Source: a bacterium CG_4_9_14_3_um_filter_65_15
Lineage (GTDB): Bacteria; Krumholzibacteriota; Krumholzibacteriia; LZORAL124-64-63
Length of the DNA: 64,000 bases
Reading direction: 5' to 3'
Assembly (NCBI GenBank): GCA_002790835.1
Contig: PFVX01000031.1
Coordinates: 1 to 64,000 of the forward strand
Shown: one piece after another, positions 24,165-33,758 of the stretch
Numbering within the stretch: position 1 is the stretch's first letter
Layout: each line of letters begins with the position of its first letter
The notes under the pieces: model-generated
What the model saw: the letters and a program-made list of their open reading frames with translations, nothing else
Database searches by the model: none
Told to the model about the DNA's origin: nothing
Program-made: the position numbers and the translations under genes

Positions 24165-25553
24165 TCAGGGCCGCGGGTCGATCATTTCCGCTCCCAGGTC
24201 GGCCACCGCTGCGGCAAAGGCGCGACCCCGATCACGGTAGTTCGCGAACATGTCGAAACTGGCGCAGGCGGGGCTCAACAGCACGACGGCGTCCCGCGCC
24301 GTGGCGATGTCCGCGGCCCGGGCCACGGCGTCATGCAGATTATCCTTTTCCTCCACCGGCACCCGATCGCGCAGCGCCTCGGCGATGCGCGGACCTTCGT
24401 CGCCGATGGTCAGGACCGTGACCACCGCACCCATGGCCGCGGCCAGCGGGGCGAAATCCTCGCCCTTGCCGCTGCCGCCGGCGATCAGCACCACCGGCCG
24501 GGGATAACCCGTCAGCCCCGCGCACACCGCGTGCACGTTGGTGGCCTTGGAATCGTTGATGAACTCCACCGCGCCCAGTCGGCCGACCACCTGGTGGCGG
24601 TGGGCCAAGCCGGGAAAATCGCGCAAACCCGCGGCGATCCGCTCACGGTCCAGGCCGAGGGACAGACCCAGGGCGGCGACCGCCTGGGCGTTCAAGACGT
24701 TGGGCGGGGACTTGAGGGACAGGTGCGCCGTCGGCAGGATCCGCCGGGCGCAGCCGGCGTCGTCCCGCGCCATCAGCCATCCTTCGTCAAGGTACACCGT
24801 CGTGTCCTGCGAGGGGTCGCCATAGAGCACCCGGCGTCCGACCGTCGGCCAGGCCACCGCCTCGGGACATCCCGTCCATACCACGAGGCTGCCGCCGGCG
24901 GGGACAAGGCCGGCCATGATGCGCTTGGCTGCGCAGTAATCCTGCAGGGTGGCGTAGCGATCCAGATGGTCGGGGGCCAGGTTCAGGATCGCCGCGGCCC
25001 GAGGAGAGAAGGTCCGCATGGTCTCCAGCTGGAAGCTGGAAACTTCCACCACCGCCGCATCCTCCGCTTCGAGTTCGTCCGCCACCAGAGCCAGGGGACG
25101 GCCCAGGTTGCCCACGGCCTCCACGCGGCGTCCCTCGTGCCCGAGCACGTGGGCGCACCAGGCCGTGGTGGTCGACTTGCCGTTGGTGCCGGTGATCGCC
25201 ACCAACTCGGCGCGACAGAAGCGGGACGCCAATTCCAGTTCCCCCATGACCTCGACGCCGGTGGGAAGTCCGGCCAGCAGGTCGTGCCCGCCGGGCACCC
25301 CGGGACTGACGATCACCGCCCGGGGCAAGGGTTGTTCAGCAGGGCGGAGGCCGCCGGTCAGGAGTTCGTCGAAAGCCCGGGGTGCCAGATCGGTCAGGCC
25401 TTCACGCTCCCACCGGCGGCCCAGGTCCGCCTCCTGCTGATCGTCGATGCCGACGACCACCGCGCCGTGACGGCGCAGCAGGGCCCCGGCGGCGCAACCG
25501 CTGCGGGCGGCCCCCAGGATCCAGAAAACCTCGTCGCGCACCTTGTCGGCCAA
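24165..25553 (-). CDS. murD: UDP-N-acetylmuramoyl-L-alanine--D-glutamate ligase
   Basis: Adds D-Glu to UDP-MurNAc-L-Ala. The 462-aa protein has the ILGAARSGCAAGALL nucleotide fold, the ATP motif AITGTNGKSTTTAW, VVEVSSFQLE, NLAPDHLDRY, and FINDSKATN with the carbamylated-Lys region. I start it at TTG 25553: AGGGGAA lies 4 nt upstream, and homology begins about 8 residues later. A GTG at 25541 is the alternative, but it has no ribosome site. It follows mraY by 11 bp. Confidence 0.95.
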   Translation of the reverse strand: MADKVRDEVFWILGAARSGCAAGALLRRHGAVVVGIDDQQEADLGRRWEREGLTDLAPRAFDELLTGGLRPAEQPLPRAVIVSPGVPGGHDLLAGLPTGVEVMGELELASRFCRAELVAITGTNGKSTTTAWCAHVLGHEGRRVEAVGNLGRPLALVADELEAEDAAVVEVSSFQLETMRTFSPRAAAILNLAPDHLDRYATLQDYCAAKRIMAGLVPAGGSLVVWTGCPEAVAWPTVGRRVLYGDPSQDTTVYLDEGWLMARDDAGCARRILPTAHLSLKSPPNVLNAQAVAALGLSLGLDRERIAAGLRDFPGLAHRHQVVGRLGAVEFINDSKATNVHAVCAGLTGYPRPVVLIAGGSGKGEDFAPLAAAMGAVVTVLTIGDEGPRIAEALRDRVPVEEKDNLHDAVARAADIATARDAVVLLSPACASFDMFANYRDRGRAFAAAVADLGAEMIDPRP

Positions 25554-25564
25554 AACGTTCCCCT

Positions 25565-26653
25565 CTACTGCAGCTTGAGCGAGGACATCCCCACCACCAG
25601 CAGCAGAATGCCGATGATCCAGAACCGGACCACCACCTGGGTCTCGGACCATCCGCCCAGTTCGAAATGATGATGCAAAGGAGCCATGCGGAACAGCCGC
25701 TTACCGCCCGAGCGCCGGTAGTAGAAAACCTGGATCATCACCGACAGGGCTTCGGCCACGAACATTCCCCCGATGATCACCAGCAGGAACTCCCGCTTGA
25801 CCAGGATGGCCACCGTGCCCAGGGCGCCGCCGAGAGCCAGGCTGCCCGTATCGCCCATGAAGATCCGTGCGGGGTGGGCGTTGAACCACAGGAAGCCCAG
25901 ACCCGCCCCCACGACCGCGGCGCAGTACACGGCCAGCTCGCCGGCCTCGGGAATCGGCACGAGGTTCAGGTAGGCTGCGAAGCCCGCGTGACCGCTCAGG
26001 TAGGCGATGGCCCCGAAGCCCACGAAGGCCAGGCTGCTCAGCCCGATGGCCAGGCCGTCCAGGCCGTCGGCGAGGTTGACGGCGTTGCTGGTACCGGTGA
26101 CCACGCAGATCACCAGCGGAATGTAGAGCCAACCCCAGGGCACCAAGGCGTCCTTGATGAACGGCACGGTGCTGCTGGTGACCAGGTCGCCGCCACCGGA
26201 TCCGTAGACCAGGATCGTGCCCAGCAACAGTCCATAACTGACCTGCCCCACCAGTTTGAAGCGTCCGATCATGCCCTTGGGCCGTTTCTTGACCACCTTG
26301 AGGTAGTCGTCGATGAAACCGATGATCCCCATCCACACCGTCCCCAGCAGGGCCAGTTGGACGTAGTGGTTGGTCAGGTCCGCCCACAGCAGGGTCGGCA
26401 CCACGCACGCGGTCAGCACCAGGACCCCGCCCATGGTGGGCGTGCCCGACTTGGCCTGATGATGGGCGGGGCCGTCGCTGCGAATGGTCTCGCCGATCTG
26501 CAGTTTCTCGAGCCGGCGGATCACCCACCCGCCGAACAGGAAGCTGATCAGCAGGGCCGTGATCGCGGCATAGGAAGCCCGGAAGGAGATGTACTTGAAA
26601 ACGTTCAGGGCGGACCAGGCGTTGTGCAGCGGATAGAGCAGGTGATAGAACAT
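25565..26653 (-). CDS. mraY: phospho-N-acetylmuramoyl-pentapeptide transferase
   Basis: Transfers phospho-MurNAc-pentapeptide to undecaprenyl phosphate to make lipid I. The 362-aa integral membrane protein of about ten helices shows GTPTMGG, the catalytic FIDDYLKV, NAVNLADGLDGLA and MAPLHHHFELGGWSETQVV, with all catalytic Asp and His residues. It starts 3 bp after the murF stop. Confidence 0.97.
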   Translation of the reverse strand: MFYHLLYPLHNAWSALNVFKYISFRASYAAITALLISFLFGGWVIRRLEKLQIGETIRSDGPAHHQAKSGTPTMGGVLVLTACVVPTLLWADLTNHYVQLALLGTVWMGIIGFIDDYLKVVKKRPKGMIGRFKLVGQVSYGLLLGTILVYGSGGGDLVTSSTVPFIKDALVPWGWLYIPLVICVVTGTSNAVNLADGLDGLAIGLSSLAFVGFGAIAYLSGHAGFAAYLNLVPIPEAGELAVYCAAVVGAGLGFLWFNAHPARIFMGDTGSLALGGALGTVAILVKREFLLVIIGGMFVAEALSVMIQVFYYRRSGGKRLFRMAPLHHHFELGGWSETQVVVRFWIIGILLLVVGMSSLKLQ

Positions 26654-26656
26654 GGC

Positions 26657-28120
26657 CTATGGTCCTTTGCGCGCCGGGGCGACGCCCGGCAGGTGATCCA
26701 GAATTTTTTCCAGGGCCTCGCTCCGCGATCCCTTCAGGAGGATGACATCTCCCGGCCGGGTCATCGTGCGGATCCACTGTGCCGCGCCGGCATGATCCGC
26801 GCAATAGTGGGCTTCGCCGCCCTGCGCGTCAAAGCCCCGTCCCAGGGCCTCGCCTCCGCTGCCCACCGCCACCAGGGCGCCCAATCCCAGCTCGGCCAAC
26901 CGGGCCCCCGTTTCCCTGTGCAGGGTGAGGGAATCGGCGCCTAGTTCCCCCATGCCGCCCACGATGGCGATGCCTCCTCCGTTCACCGCCAGATCGCGCA
27001 GGGCCGCTGCCGCCGCCAGCATGCTGACGGGGTTGGCGTTGTAGCAATCGTCCAGCAGCAGCCGCCCTTCCCAATCCAGCAGCAGGCCGCGGTGGGCAGA
27101 CCCCGCAAAGCCCTCCAGGCCCCGGCGCGCTTCGGCGTCGCTCAGGCCGGCGGCGCGGGCAGCCAGCAGGGCGGCCGTGAGGTTGGCGCCGTTGTGGCGT
27201 CCCGGCAACGGCGTCAGCCAACTTTCGCCGTCGATCTCGGTTTCCCAGCCGCGTCCCGGAACCGCGCGCCAGGACCAACGGCAGTCGCCATCGCCGGATC
27301 CCCACGAAACGACCGGGCACCGCGCACGGGCAAACCAGTCGGAGAAACCCGGGCTGTCGGCGTTGAGAATCGCGGTTCCGGTTGCCGGCAGGACGTCGAG
27401 CAACTCACCCTTGCCGCTGATGACTCCCTCCAGGGAACCGAATTCGGCCAGATGGGCGGAGCCGGCGTTGGTGATCACGCCGATGTGGGGACGGGCAAGG
27501 TCGGCGAGGGTCCCGATGTGCCCCACCGCGGAAGCCCCCATTTCGATGACCGCGAATTCGTGGTGCGGCGCCAGTTGCAGCAGGGTCAGGGGAACGCCCA
27601 GGCGGTTGTTGTGGTTGCCCCGCGTGAAGCACACCGGGTCGCGCCCGCCGAGCATGGCGGCGCAGAAATCCTTGCAGGTTGTCTTGCCGTTGGTCCCGGT
27701 CACGCCGATGACGGTCCCGCCCCACCGGCTGCGGTTGCAGACGGCGAGCCGGGTGAATCCCGCGATCCCGTCCGCGCAGACCAGCACGCCCGACCCGGGC
27801 GCCGCCGGCATCCCCGCCAGATCCTCGGCGTCATCCCATCCGGCCTCCAGCCCGGCCAGAACCCAATGTCCCCGGGCCAGGGCCTGATCGAGGAAACGCC
27901 GGCCGTCGGCACGCTCGCCCGGCAGGGCCACGAAGAGTTCGGTCCCCTCGAGGGTGCGGGAATCCAAGGCAGCCCCGGCAAAGCCTCCGGCCGCTTCTTC
28001 CAGATCCTCGGCGCCGGCAGGGACCAACCGGCCCCCATCTTCACGCAGGACCCGGACCAGCAGATCCACCTCGGCCAGGTCCCGGGCAGCGGTTCGGGCG
28101 CTGTACAGATCCGGCTTCAT
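26657..28120 (-). CDS. murF: UDP-MurNAc-tripeptide--D-Ala-D-Ala ligase
   Basis: Adds D-Ala-D-Ala to complete the stem pentapeptide. The 487-aa protein carries the N-domain DSRTLEGTELFVALPGERADG, the ATP motif GVTGTNGKTTCKDF, RGNHNNRLGVPLTLL (MurF signature) and LLLDDCYNANPVSM. The start at ATG 28120 makes an ATGA overlap with murE; the frame is open for a further 700 nt upstream but that is the shadow of murE. Confidence 0.97.
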   Translation of the reverse strand: MKPDLYSARTAARDLAEVDLLVRVLREDGGRLVPAGAEDLEEAAGGFAGAALDSRTLEGTELFVALPGERADGRRFLDQALARGHWVLAGLEAGWDDAEDLAGMPAAPGSGVLVCADGIAGFTRLAVCNRSRWGGTVIGVTGTNGKTTCKDFCAAMLGGRDPVCFTRGNHNNRLGVPLTLLQLAPHHEFAVIEMGASAVGHIGTLADLARPHIGVITNAGSAHLAEFGSLEGVISGKGELLDVLPATGTAILNADSPGFSDWFARARCPVVSWGSGDGDCRWSWRAVPGRGWETEIDGESWLTPLPGRHNGANLTAALLAARAAGLSDAEARRGLEGFAGSAHRGLLLDWEGRLLLDDCYNANPVSMLAAAAALRDLAVNGGGIAIVGGMGELGADSLTLHRETGARLAELGLGALVAVGSGGEALGRGFDAQGGEAHYCADHAGAAQWIRTMTRPGDVILLKGSRSEALEKILDHLPGVAPARKGP

Positions 28121-29634
28121 GCCCCGCCTCCCTGTGCGGCGATCCACTCCCGCACGATCCTGCGGTCGTCCAGAGGCAGCACCTGATCGCCGACCAGCTG
28201 GTAGTCCTCGTGCCCCTTGCCGGCGATGACCACCACGTCCTGGTCTCCGGTGGCGCCCAGGGCGTCCGCGATGGCTGCGGCACGATCGGGGATGACCACC
28301 CGGCTCCGGGCACGCGGGGCCGGGACCCCATCGATGCCCGCCAGGACCTCCGCAATGATCGCCTCGGGATCCTCGGTGCGCGGGTTGTCGGAGGTGACCC
28401 AGACCGCATCGGCCAGATCGGCGGCGGCCCGCCCCATGAGGGGTCGCTTGCCCCGATCCCGGTCCCCCCCGCAGCCGAAGACAACCAGGATCCGGCGGGA
28501 CGTCAATTCCGCGCAGGCGCGCAGGACCGCGGCCACCGCTTCGGCGGTGTGGGCATAATCGACCACGGCCAATCCGCCCGAGGGCAGGACGAAACGTTCC
28601 ATGCGTCCGGGCACCTGCTCCAGGCTTTCCAGGGCGGCAACAGCCCGGTCCGGGTCGAATCCCGCACCCAGGACGGCGGCCAGGGTCGCGGTCAGGTTTT
28701 CCACGTTGTAGCGACCGACCAGCGGGCTCTTGACCGTCAACGGCCGGCCCCGCCAGGTGAAATCCACCCGTGACCCGGACCGGTCGAGCCGGCTGTCGGT
28801 CACCGTCAGGTCGGGGATTCGCTTTCCGCACGGTCGACCCGTGGCCGAAAACAGAATGGGCTCACTGAGGCCGTCGACCAGATCGCTGAACGCAGGGTCA
28901 TCGGCGTTGATCACGGCCGCGCCGCCGTCGGGATCCAGATGGTCGAAGATGCCGGCCTTGGCCGCCAGGTACGCGGCCAGATCCCGGTGGTAATCCAAAT
29001 GGTCCCGCCCCAGGTTGGTCATCACCGCCACGTCCAGCCGCAAACCCGCCGCACGCCCCTGGTCCAGGGCGTGGGACGACAATTCCATGGCCACGCTGCG
29101 GCAGCCCTCCTGCACCATCAGGCCCAGCCAGCGATACAGTTCAGGTCCCGCCGGAGTGGTCAGAGGCGCCGGCTCCTGGAGGTCGCCGGCCTGATAACGG
29201 ATCGTGCCGAGCAACCCGCAGGGTCCCCGGAGCCGGCCCAGAACGCTCTGCAGGAGGAACGAAACGGTGGTCTTGCCGTTGGTGCCGGTCACCCCGGCGG
29301 TGAAGAGCTGTGCGTCCGGAGCGCCGGCCAGGGTGCGGGCCAGGAGCGCGGGCGCAAAACGGGTGTCGGCAACCCGGACCAGGGCGGCGAAACGTGCCCG
29401 CAGGGCCGGGTCGAGGGTGGCCGCCGCCTCGACCGAAACCACCGCCGCTCGGCATCCCCGCTCGAGTGCGGTCGGGAGGAATCGGTGGCCGTCGGCCGTT
29501 GTTCCCTTGACGGCCACAAAGAGGGTATCGGGTCCGGCGGCGCGCGAGTCGGCGGTGACCGCCGTGACCTCCAGGTCTTGGGTTCCGTCCCACTGGACCA
29601 CCTCGATCGCTTGTGTCAGGTCCACCAGCTTCAC
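28117..29634 (-). CDS. murE: UDP-MurNAc-L-Ala-D-Glu--meso-DAP ligase
   Basis: Adds the third stem residue. The 505-aa protein contains DSRAAGPDTLFVAVKG, GVTGTNGKTTVSFLLQ, TTPAGPELYR and MELSSHALDQGR. The DNPR motif in WVTSDNPRTEDPEAI marks the meso-diaminopimelate-specific type rather than the Lys type, which supports a Gram-negative-type murein. It starts at GTG 29634, overlapping the ftsI stop (GTGA); homology starts at VDLTQAIEV. Confidence 0.96.
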   Translation of the reverse strand: MKLVDLTQAIEVVQWDGTQDLEVTAVTADSRAAGPDTLFVAVKGTTADGHRFLPTALERGCRAAVVSVEAAATLDPALRARFAALVRVADTRFAPALLARTLAGAPDAQLFTAGVTGTNGKTTVSFLLQSVLGRLRGPCGLLGTIRYQAGDLQEPAPLTTPAGPELYRWLGLMVQEGCRSVAMELSSHALDQGRAAGLRLDVAVMTNLGRDHLDYHRDLAAYLAAKAGIFDHLDPDGGAAVINADDPAFSDLVDGLSEPILFSATGRPCGKRIPDLTVTDSRLDRSGSRVDFTWRGRPLTVKSPLVGRYNVENLTATLAAVLGAGFDPDRAVAALESLEQVPGRMERFVLPSGGLAVVDYAHTAEAVAAVLRACAELTSRRILVVFGCGGDRDRGKRPLMGRAAADLADAVWVTSDNPRTEDPEAIIAEVLAGIDGVPAPRARSRVVIPDRAAAIADALGATGDQDVVVIAGKGHEDYQLVGDQVLPLDDRRIVREWIAAQGGGA

Positions 29635-31745
29635 GGCCACACCTTTTCCATGGTCACCCTGACTGCCCGTCCCCGCAGGGGCTCGCCCGGGTTCACGTCC
29701 TGGCCCGTGGCGTATCCGTTGCCCTGCAGGTCCACCCGGATGCCCAGCCTTCCCGCCAGGCCCCGGACCTGACGGTCGCTCAGGCCGTGAAAATCCGGGC
29801 AGAAGGATTTCTCCGCCATCTGTTGGGGTTGCCGTGGTCCCACCGTCAATTCGACCGTGGCCCCCGGCGCACAAAGAGTACCCGGGGCCGGCACCTGCTG
29901 GACAACCAGGCCTTCGCGTTCGGCGCCGGCCAGGGCAAAACCCCGGGCCCCCAGACGCTGAGCCGCCGCAGCCACGCCCAGGAACAGGACGTCAGGAACT
30001 TCGACCTGCTGCCGCGGGCTGGGCGCCTCCACCACGGCGGTCCGCGAGCCCGGCACGTCGGTCAGCCAGGCGGTCTCATTGCGGATCTCCTGGATGATGT
30101 CCCGGAACAGGGGCGCCGCGCTCTGGGAGGCGAAATGGTAGATGCCGTGGGGTCGGTCCAGGATGGTCAGGATCACCAACCGCGGATCATCCAGGGGCAC
30201 CACCCCGCCGAAACTCGCCATGTAGGCGCCCCGCGCGAAGGTCCGCCCGTCCAGACTGACCTGGGCCGTGCCGGTTTTGCCGCCGGTGGTGATCCAGTCC
30301 AGCTTGGCGTCGACGCCGGTCCCTTCCTTCACCACACGCCCCAGGGCCACGCGCAGCAACTCCGCCAATTCCGGGGCCATGACCCGCCGCAAGGCCAGCG
30401 GCGGCCCGGCTTCGATGCGTTCGCTCCCCGGGTCGGTGATGGCGCGCACCAGGCGAGGCGCGTAAAGGGTCCCGCCGTTGGCCACGGCGCACAACCCCAG
30501 CCCCAACTGCAGCGGGGTGACGGCGATCTCCTGACCGATGGCCAGGGTGGACTTGGAGCGCCGGCTCCATTGGGATGGTTCGCGCAGGGTTCCGGACACC
30601 GTCCCCCGGTAGGGAAGGTTGGTGGGCTGGCCGAACCCGAAGGCCACCAGGTCGCGGTAGAATTCCTGATCGCTGAGATTGCCCACGGCGCGGGCGAAGT
30701 AGATGTTGGACGACTTGGTGAACGCCCGCATCAGGTTCAGGTTTCCGTACCGGTGGTGGTTCTCGTTGTCGATGGTATAGCCTTCGAAGACGGGATCGCT
30801 GCAGTCGAATACGGTGGCGGTGTCGATGGCGCTGTTGCCCAGCAGGGAAGCCATGCTGAAGACCTTGAACACCGACCCGGGCTCGTACTGGCTGATGAAG
30901 TTCCGGTTGTTCCAGACGGCCCCGTCCGGGTGGGACCCCCCGCGGGTGGGAACCAGGGGCCAACTCGCCGCAGCCAGGATGTCTCCGTTGCGGGGGTCGA
31001 GGATCAGCACCGATCCCCCCTGGGCGCCGCAGCGTTCGATCGAGGCGGCGAGCTGTTGTTCGCAGATCCCCTGCAGGGCGATGTCCACCGTCAGAGCCAC
31101 ATCCTGCCCCGCGACCGGCTCCTGCTGGACGATATGGCCCAGATCCCGACCACCCACCGGCGTCTTGATCAAACGCGCCACCCCGGGTTGCCCGGCCAGG
31201 TGGGAATCCAGGCTGTACTCGAGGCCCGTGGCGACGGTGTCTCCGGCGCCGTAGCGGAAGAACCCCACCAGCGAGGCTCCCACCCCGTCGTGGGGATAGA
31301 CCCGGGTGACGACGGGATCCAGGGTCACCGAGCGGTCACGGTCCAGGGCCCGCTTCTGTACCCGGCTGAGCACTACCTTCTGGTCCAGGCGCAGGAACCG
31401 GCCCTTGGCCTGCGCCAGGCGTTGTTGCAGCTCCCGGCTCGGCACGCCCAGGACTTCCCCGACCAGCGCGGCGGTCGCCGCCGCATCCGACATCAGGGAT
31501 GTGGCCACACCGACATCCCAGGTGGTCACCGATAGGGCCAGGGGGTTTCCGCTGCGATCGAGAAGGGTTCCGCGGGCGGGGTGCAGGGGGACGGTCTTGC
31601 CCCACACCACCTGGGCGATCTGACCGTAATGGTCGTGGGCAAAGACCTGGATCTGGACGACGCGCACCGTGAGCAGGATACAAACGAACACGACCAACAG
31701 GCGCAGGGTCTGGAAGACCCGATTCCTGTCGGTCGTTCCGCTCAC
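29631..31745 (-). CDS. ftsI: penicillin-binding protein FtsI with two PASTA domains
   Basis: Division-specific class B transpeptidase. The 704-aa protein has one N-terminal membrane helix (about 10-32), a dimerisation/pedestal domain, and the transpeptidase motifs SVFK at 291-294 (nucleophile Ser291), SSN at 345-347 and KTGT at 490-493. Two PASTA domains occupy about residues 570-704. PASTA-bearing class B PBPs are typical of Gram-positives and some diderm phyla but absent from enterobacterial FtsI. GTG 31745 overlaps the ftsL stop (GTGA). Confidence 0.96.
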   Translation of the reverse strand: MSGTTDRNRVFQTLRLLVVFVCILLTVRVVQIQVFAHDHYGQIAQVVWGKTVPLHPARGTLLDRSGNPLALSVTTWDVGVATSLMSDAAATAALVGEVLGVPSRELQQRLAQAKGRFLRLDQKVVLSRVQKRALDRDRSVTLDPVVTRVYPHDGVGASLVGFFRYGAGDTVATGLEYSLDSHLAGQPGVARLIKTPVGGRDLGHIVQQEPVAGQDVALTVDIALQGICEQQLAASIERCGAQGGSVLILDPRNGDILAAASWPLVPTRGGSHPDGAVWNNRNFISQYEPGSVFKVFSMASLLGNSAIDTATVFDCSDPVFEGYTIDNENHHRYGNLNLMRAFTKSSNIYFARAVGNLSDQEFYRDLVAFGFGQPTNLPYRGTVSGTLREPSQWSRRSKSTLAIGQEIAVTPLQLGLGLCAVANGGTLYAPRLVRAITDPGSERIEAGPPLALRRVMAPELAELLRVALGRVVKEGTGVDAKLDWITTGGKTGTAQVSLDGRTFARGAYMASFGGVVPLDDPRLVILTILDRPHGIYHFASQSAAPLFRDIIQEIRNETAWLTDVPGSRTAVVEAPSPRQQVEVPDVLFLGVAAAAQRLGARGFALAGAEREGLVVQQVPAPGTLCAPGATVELTVGPRQPQQMAEKSFCPDFHGLSDRQVRGLAGRLGIRVDLQGNGYATGQDVNPGEPLRGRAVRVTMEKVWP

Positions 31746-32257
31746 GGGCGGCCGACCTCACGCGCAGCGGGAGCCAGGAAAACCATTGATCCTGCGGCCG
31801 TACCCGCCAAAGGGTCGGTGGCCGCTTCCAGGGTCTGGCCGCCGCCGAAACGCGCCAACATCCGCTGCCACAAGCCCGGATCCTCCCGGGAACTGCGGGG
31901 AGCCTGCACCAGGACCATGCTCGGTTGCCGGGGGATTTCGAGCCCGATCTCGCGATGCGCCCGATCCTGAATGACCCGGGACGCGGTCACGGTATTCCAA
32001 CGCGCCTGCAGCAAGGCGGTGCGGGCTTCGAGGAACTCGCGACGGTCTTCCAACCGGGAGACGTTCAACCGGCAGGCCACAACCTGGTTCGACACATAGA
32101 CCGCCCCGGCCAGCAGCGCCACGCCCACCAGGATCAGGGGCACGGCCAGGGCCGTCCCGCGGCAAAACATGTCACGGCGCTGAGCCATGAAACCGCAGGC
32201 CAGCATACCGGACTCGCCGGCGGAATGGGAATGGGACGGAACGCGACGGTTCATCAT
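31742..32257 (-). CDS. ftsL: FtsL-like single-pass division protein
   Basis: A 171-aa protein between rsmH and ftsI, the position of ftsL. It has a basic cytoplasmic stretch, one membrane helix (about residues 36-58, ALAVPLILVGVALLAGAVYV), then a leucine- and Arg-rich helical segment (CRLNVSRLEDRREFLEARTALLQARW) suited to a coiled coil with FtsB. The tail of some 60 residues beyond the coiled coil is unlike short FtsL proteins. The call rests on position and topology, since FtsL has almost no sequence signature. ATG 32257 overlaps the rsmH stop (ATGA). Confidence 0.72.
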   Translation of the reverse strand: MMNRRVPSHSHSAGESGMLACGFMAQRRDMFCRGTALAVPLILVGVALLAGAVYVSNQVVACRLNVSRLEDRREFLEARTALLQARWNTVTASRVIQDRAHREIGLEIPRQPSMVLVQAPRSSREDPGLWQRMLARFGGGQTLEAATDPLAGTAAGSMVFLAPAAREVGRP

Positions 32258-33192
32258 GTCCGGGACCCCTTCTTCAGTTTGCGGGCCGCACGCAACCGGG
32301 CGCTGCGGGAGCGGGGATTGCGCTGCTGCTCCTCGGCCGAGGCCTGGATCGCTTTGCGGGAAATCGGTTCGAGACTGGCCTGATGGCCGCAGGTGCAAAC
32401 CATCGCTTCGGGCGGACACAGGCAGTCCCGGGTTTCACGGGCGAGGAACTTCTTGACCAGCCGGTCCTCCAGCGAGTGGTACCCGATGACCGCCAGAACA
32501 CCCCCCGGAGCCAGCAGGGCCGGAGACTTGGTCAGCGCCTCCTCCAGCGCCCCGAGCTCGTCGTTGACGGCGATCCGCAGAGCCTGGAAAACCCGGCTGA
32601 GCACCGGCTCAATTTTGCGCCCGCGGGGAACGACCCTTTCGACGATCTCCCGCAGGGCGGTCGTCGTGGCCACCGGTTCAACGGCCCTGGCGGCGATCAC
32701 CCGACGCGCGATGCGGCGGCTGCCCCGCTCCTCGCCGTACTTCCAGATCAGATCCGCCAGATCCCTCTCGTCGAGAGCGGCCACCAGGTCGGCGGCACTT
32801 TGTCCCCGGGTCTGATCGAATCGCAAGTCCAGGGGGCCGTCCTTGCGGTAGCTGAACCCCAGGTCCGGATCATCGAGTTGCAGGGAGCTGACTCCCAGGT
32901 CCAGCAGGATCCCATCGACGGCGGTCCAGCCGGCCTCCGCAGCCCACCGGTCCAGATGGCGGAAGGAACCGCACCGACAATGCAGGCGTGGTTGCGATTC
33001 CCGCAAGGCCGCGCAGGCGGTGCAGGCGTCCGCGGACAGGTCCAAACCAAGCACCTCGGCGCCTGCGTCGAGCAGGGCCGAGGCGTGTCCCCCGAAACCG
33101 AAGGTCCCGTCGATGAATCGCTTACCCGGCCCCGGTGCGAGGCAGTCCTGAGTCTCGACCGCCAACACCGGGGTGTGCCGGGCATCGCTCAT
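32254..33192 (-). CDS. rsmH: 16S rRNA m4C1402 methyltransferase RsmH (MraW)
   Basis: N4-methylates C1402 of 16S rRNA. The 312-aa protein starts ARHTPVLAVETQDCL (family HxPVL), has the SAM-binding FIDGTFGFGGHASALL, DGILLDLGVSSLQLDDPDLGFSYRKDGPLDLRFD, and the C-terminal IGYHSLEDRLVKKF. The ATG at 33192 makes an ATGA overlap with the STAS-like gene, which here separates it from mraZ. Confidence 0.97.
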   Translation of the reverse strand: MSDARHTPVLAVETQDCLAPGPGKRFIDGTFGFGGHASALLDAGAEVLGLDLSADACTACAALRESQPRLHCRCGSFRHLDRWAAEAGWTAVDGILLDLGVSSLQLDDPDLGFSYRKDGPLDLRFDQTRGQSAADLVAALDERDLADLIWKYGEERGSRRIARRVIAARAVEPVATTTALREIVERVVPRGRKIEPVLSRVFQALRIAVNDELGALEEALTKSPALLAPGGVLAVIGYHSLEDRLVKKFLARETRDCLCPPEAMVCTCGHQASLEPISRKAIQASAEEQQRNPRSRSARLRAARKLKKGSRT

Positions 33193-33602
33193 GTTCGGGT
33201 GACATCCATCGCCGTCGCCGGACGGCGATAGATGGCAAGCCCGGGTTCGGGCGCCCCCAATTCGCGTTCCCAGTCCTCCATGACCAGGATCGCCTTGAGG
33301 TAATCGCTCCAGTTGCGCAGATAGAGTTGGTGGCCGTACTGCTTGAGGGTCCGGTTCCAGGCCAGGAGGGGGCCCGTGCACCGGTAGTCCATATGAATCA
33401 ATCCGGTACCGTCCAGCACGATGCGGCGGCCCCGGTCACCCAGCTTGAGCGCGATCCTGCCCAGCATGGCGTCGAGGCCGGGGCGATCCAGGATGCCCGA
33501 GAGAGAGACCCACACAGTCCTGTCCCTGTGCGTGATCTCCATATCCAGCGTGCTGCGTGCGGCATCCTGCCTCGCGGACTGCTGGGTGCTCTCTCTCGGC
33601 AT
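33189..33602 (-). CDS. STAS-like domain protein inserted between mraZ and rsmH
   Basis: A 137-aa protein that reads as one STAS domain (residues about 22-128): VWVSLSGILDRPGLDAMLGRI, RIVLDGTGLIHMDYRCTGPLLAW, then GHQLYLRNWSDYLKAILVME. STAS proteins such as SpoIIAA bind anti-sigma kinases or form signalling complexes, regulated by phosphorylation of a Ser in the DSxG loop. Here that loop reads MDYRCTG: Asp72 is kept but Tyr73 and Arg74 replace the Ser pair, so canonical phosphoregulation looks lost (Thr76 remains). GGAAGGA precedes the ATG, and the stop overlaps rsmH. Its position implies co-expression with cell wall genes; the partner is unknown. Fold assignment is from pattern only. Confidence 0.68.
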   Translation of the reverse strand: MPRESTQQSARQDAARSTLDMEITHRDRTVWVSLSGILDRPGLDAMLGRIALKLGDRGRRIVLDGTGLIHMDYRCTGPLLAWNRTLKQYGHQLYLRNWSDYLKAILVMEDWERELGAPEPGLAIYRRPATAMDVTRT

Positions 33603-33669
33603 GGCGGGATCCTTCCCTGGCTCGGCCCCTCCGTGGGCACGGATCTCATGGCGTGGTCGCGATAGGGTC

Positions 33670-33709
33670 CCCGGGCGGGCGCCGGTCCTTCGGCGCCCCG
33701 TCGCCCGGG
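33670..33709. other. GC-rich hairpin between mraZ and the STAS-like gene
   Basis: CCCGGGCG (33670-33677) pairs with 33702-33709 and GGCGCCG (33678-33684) with 33691-33697, leaving a 6-nt loop and a small bulge. No T-tract follows on either strand. It lies within the 156-bp gap and may be an mRNA processing or stabilising element; function unknown. Confidence 0.4.
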
Positions 33710-33758
33710 ATTCTCCGGTCGGCCTCCGTGCCGCCGGCTTCCATCCGCCGCCTCCCAG

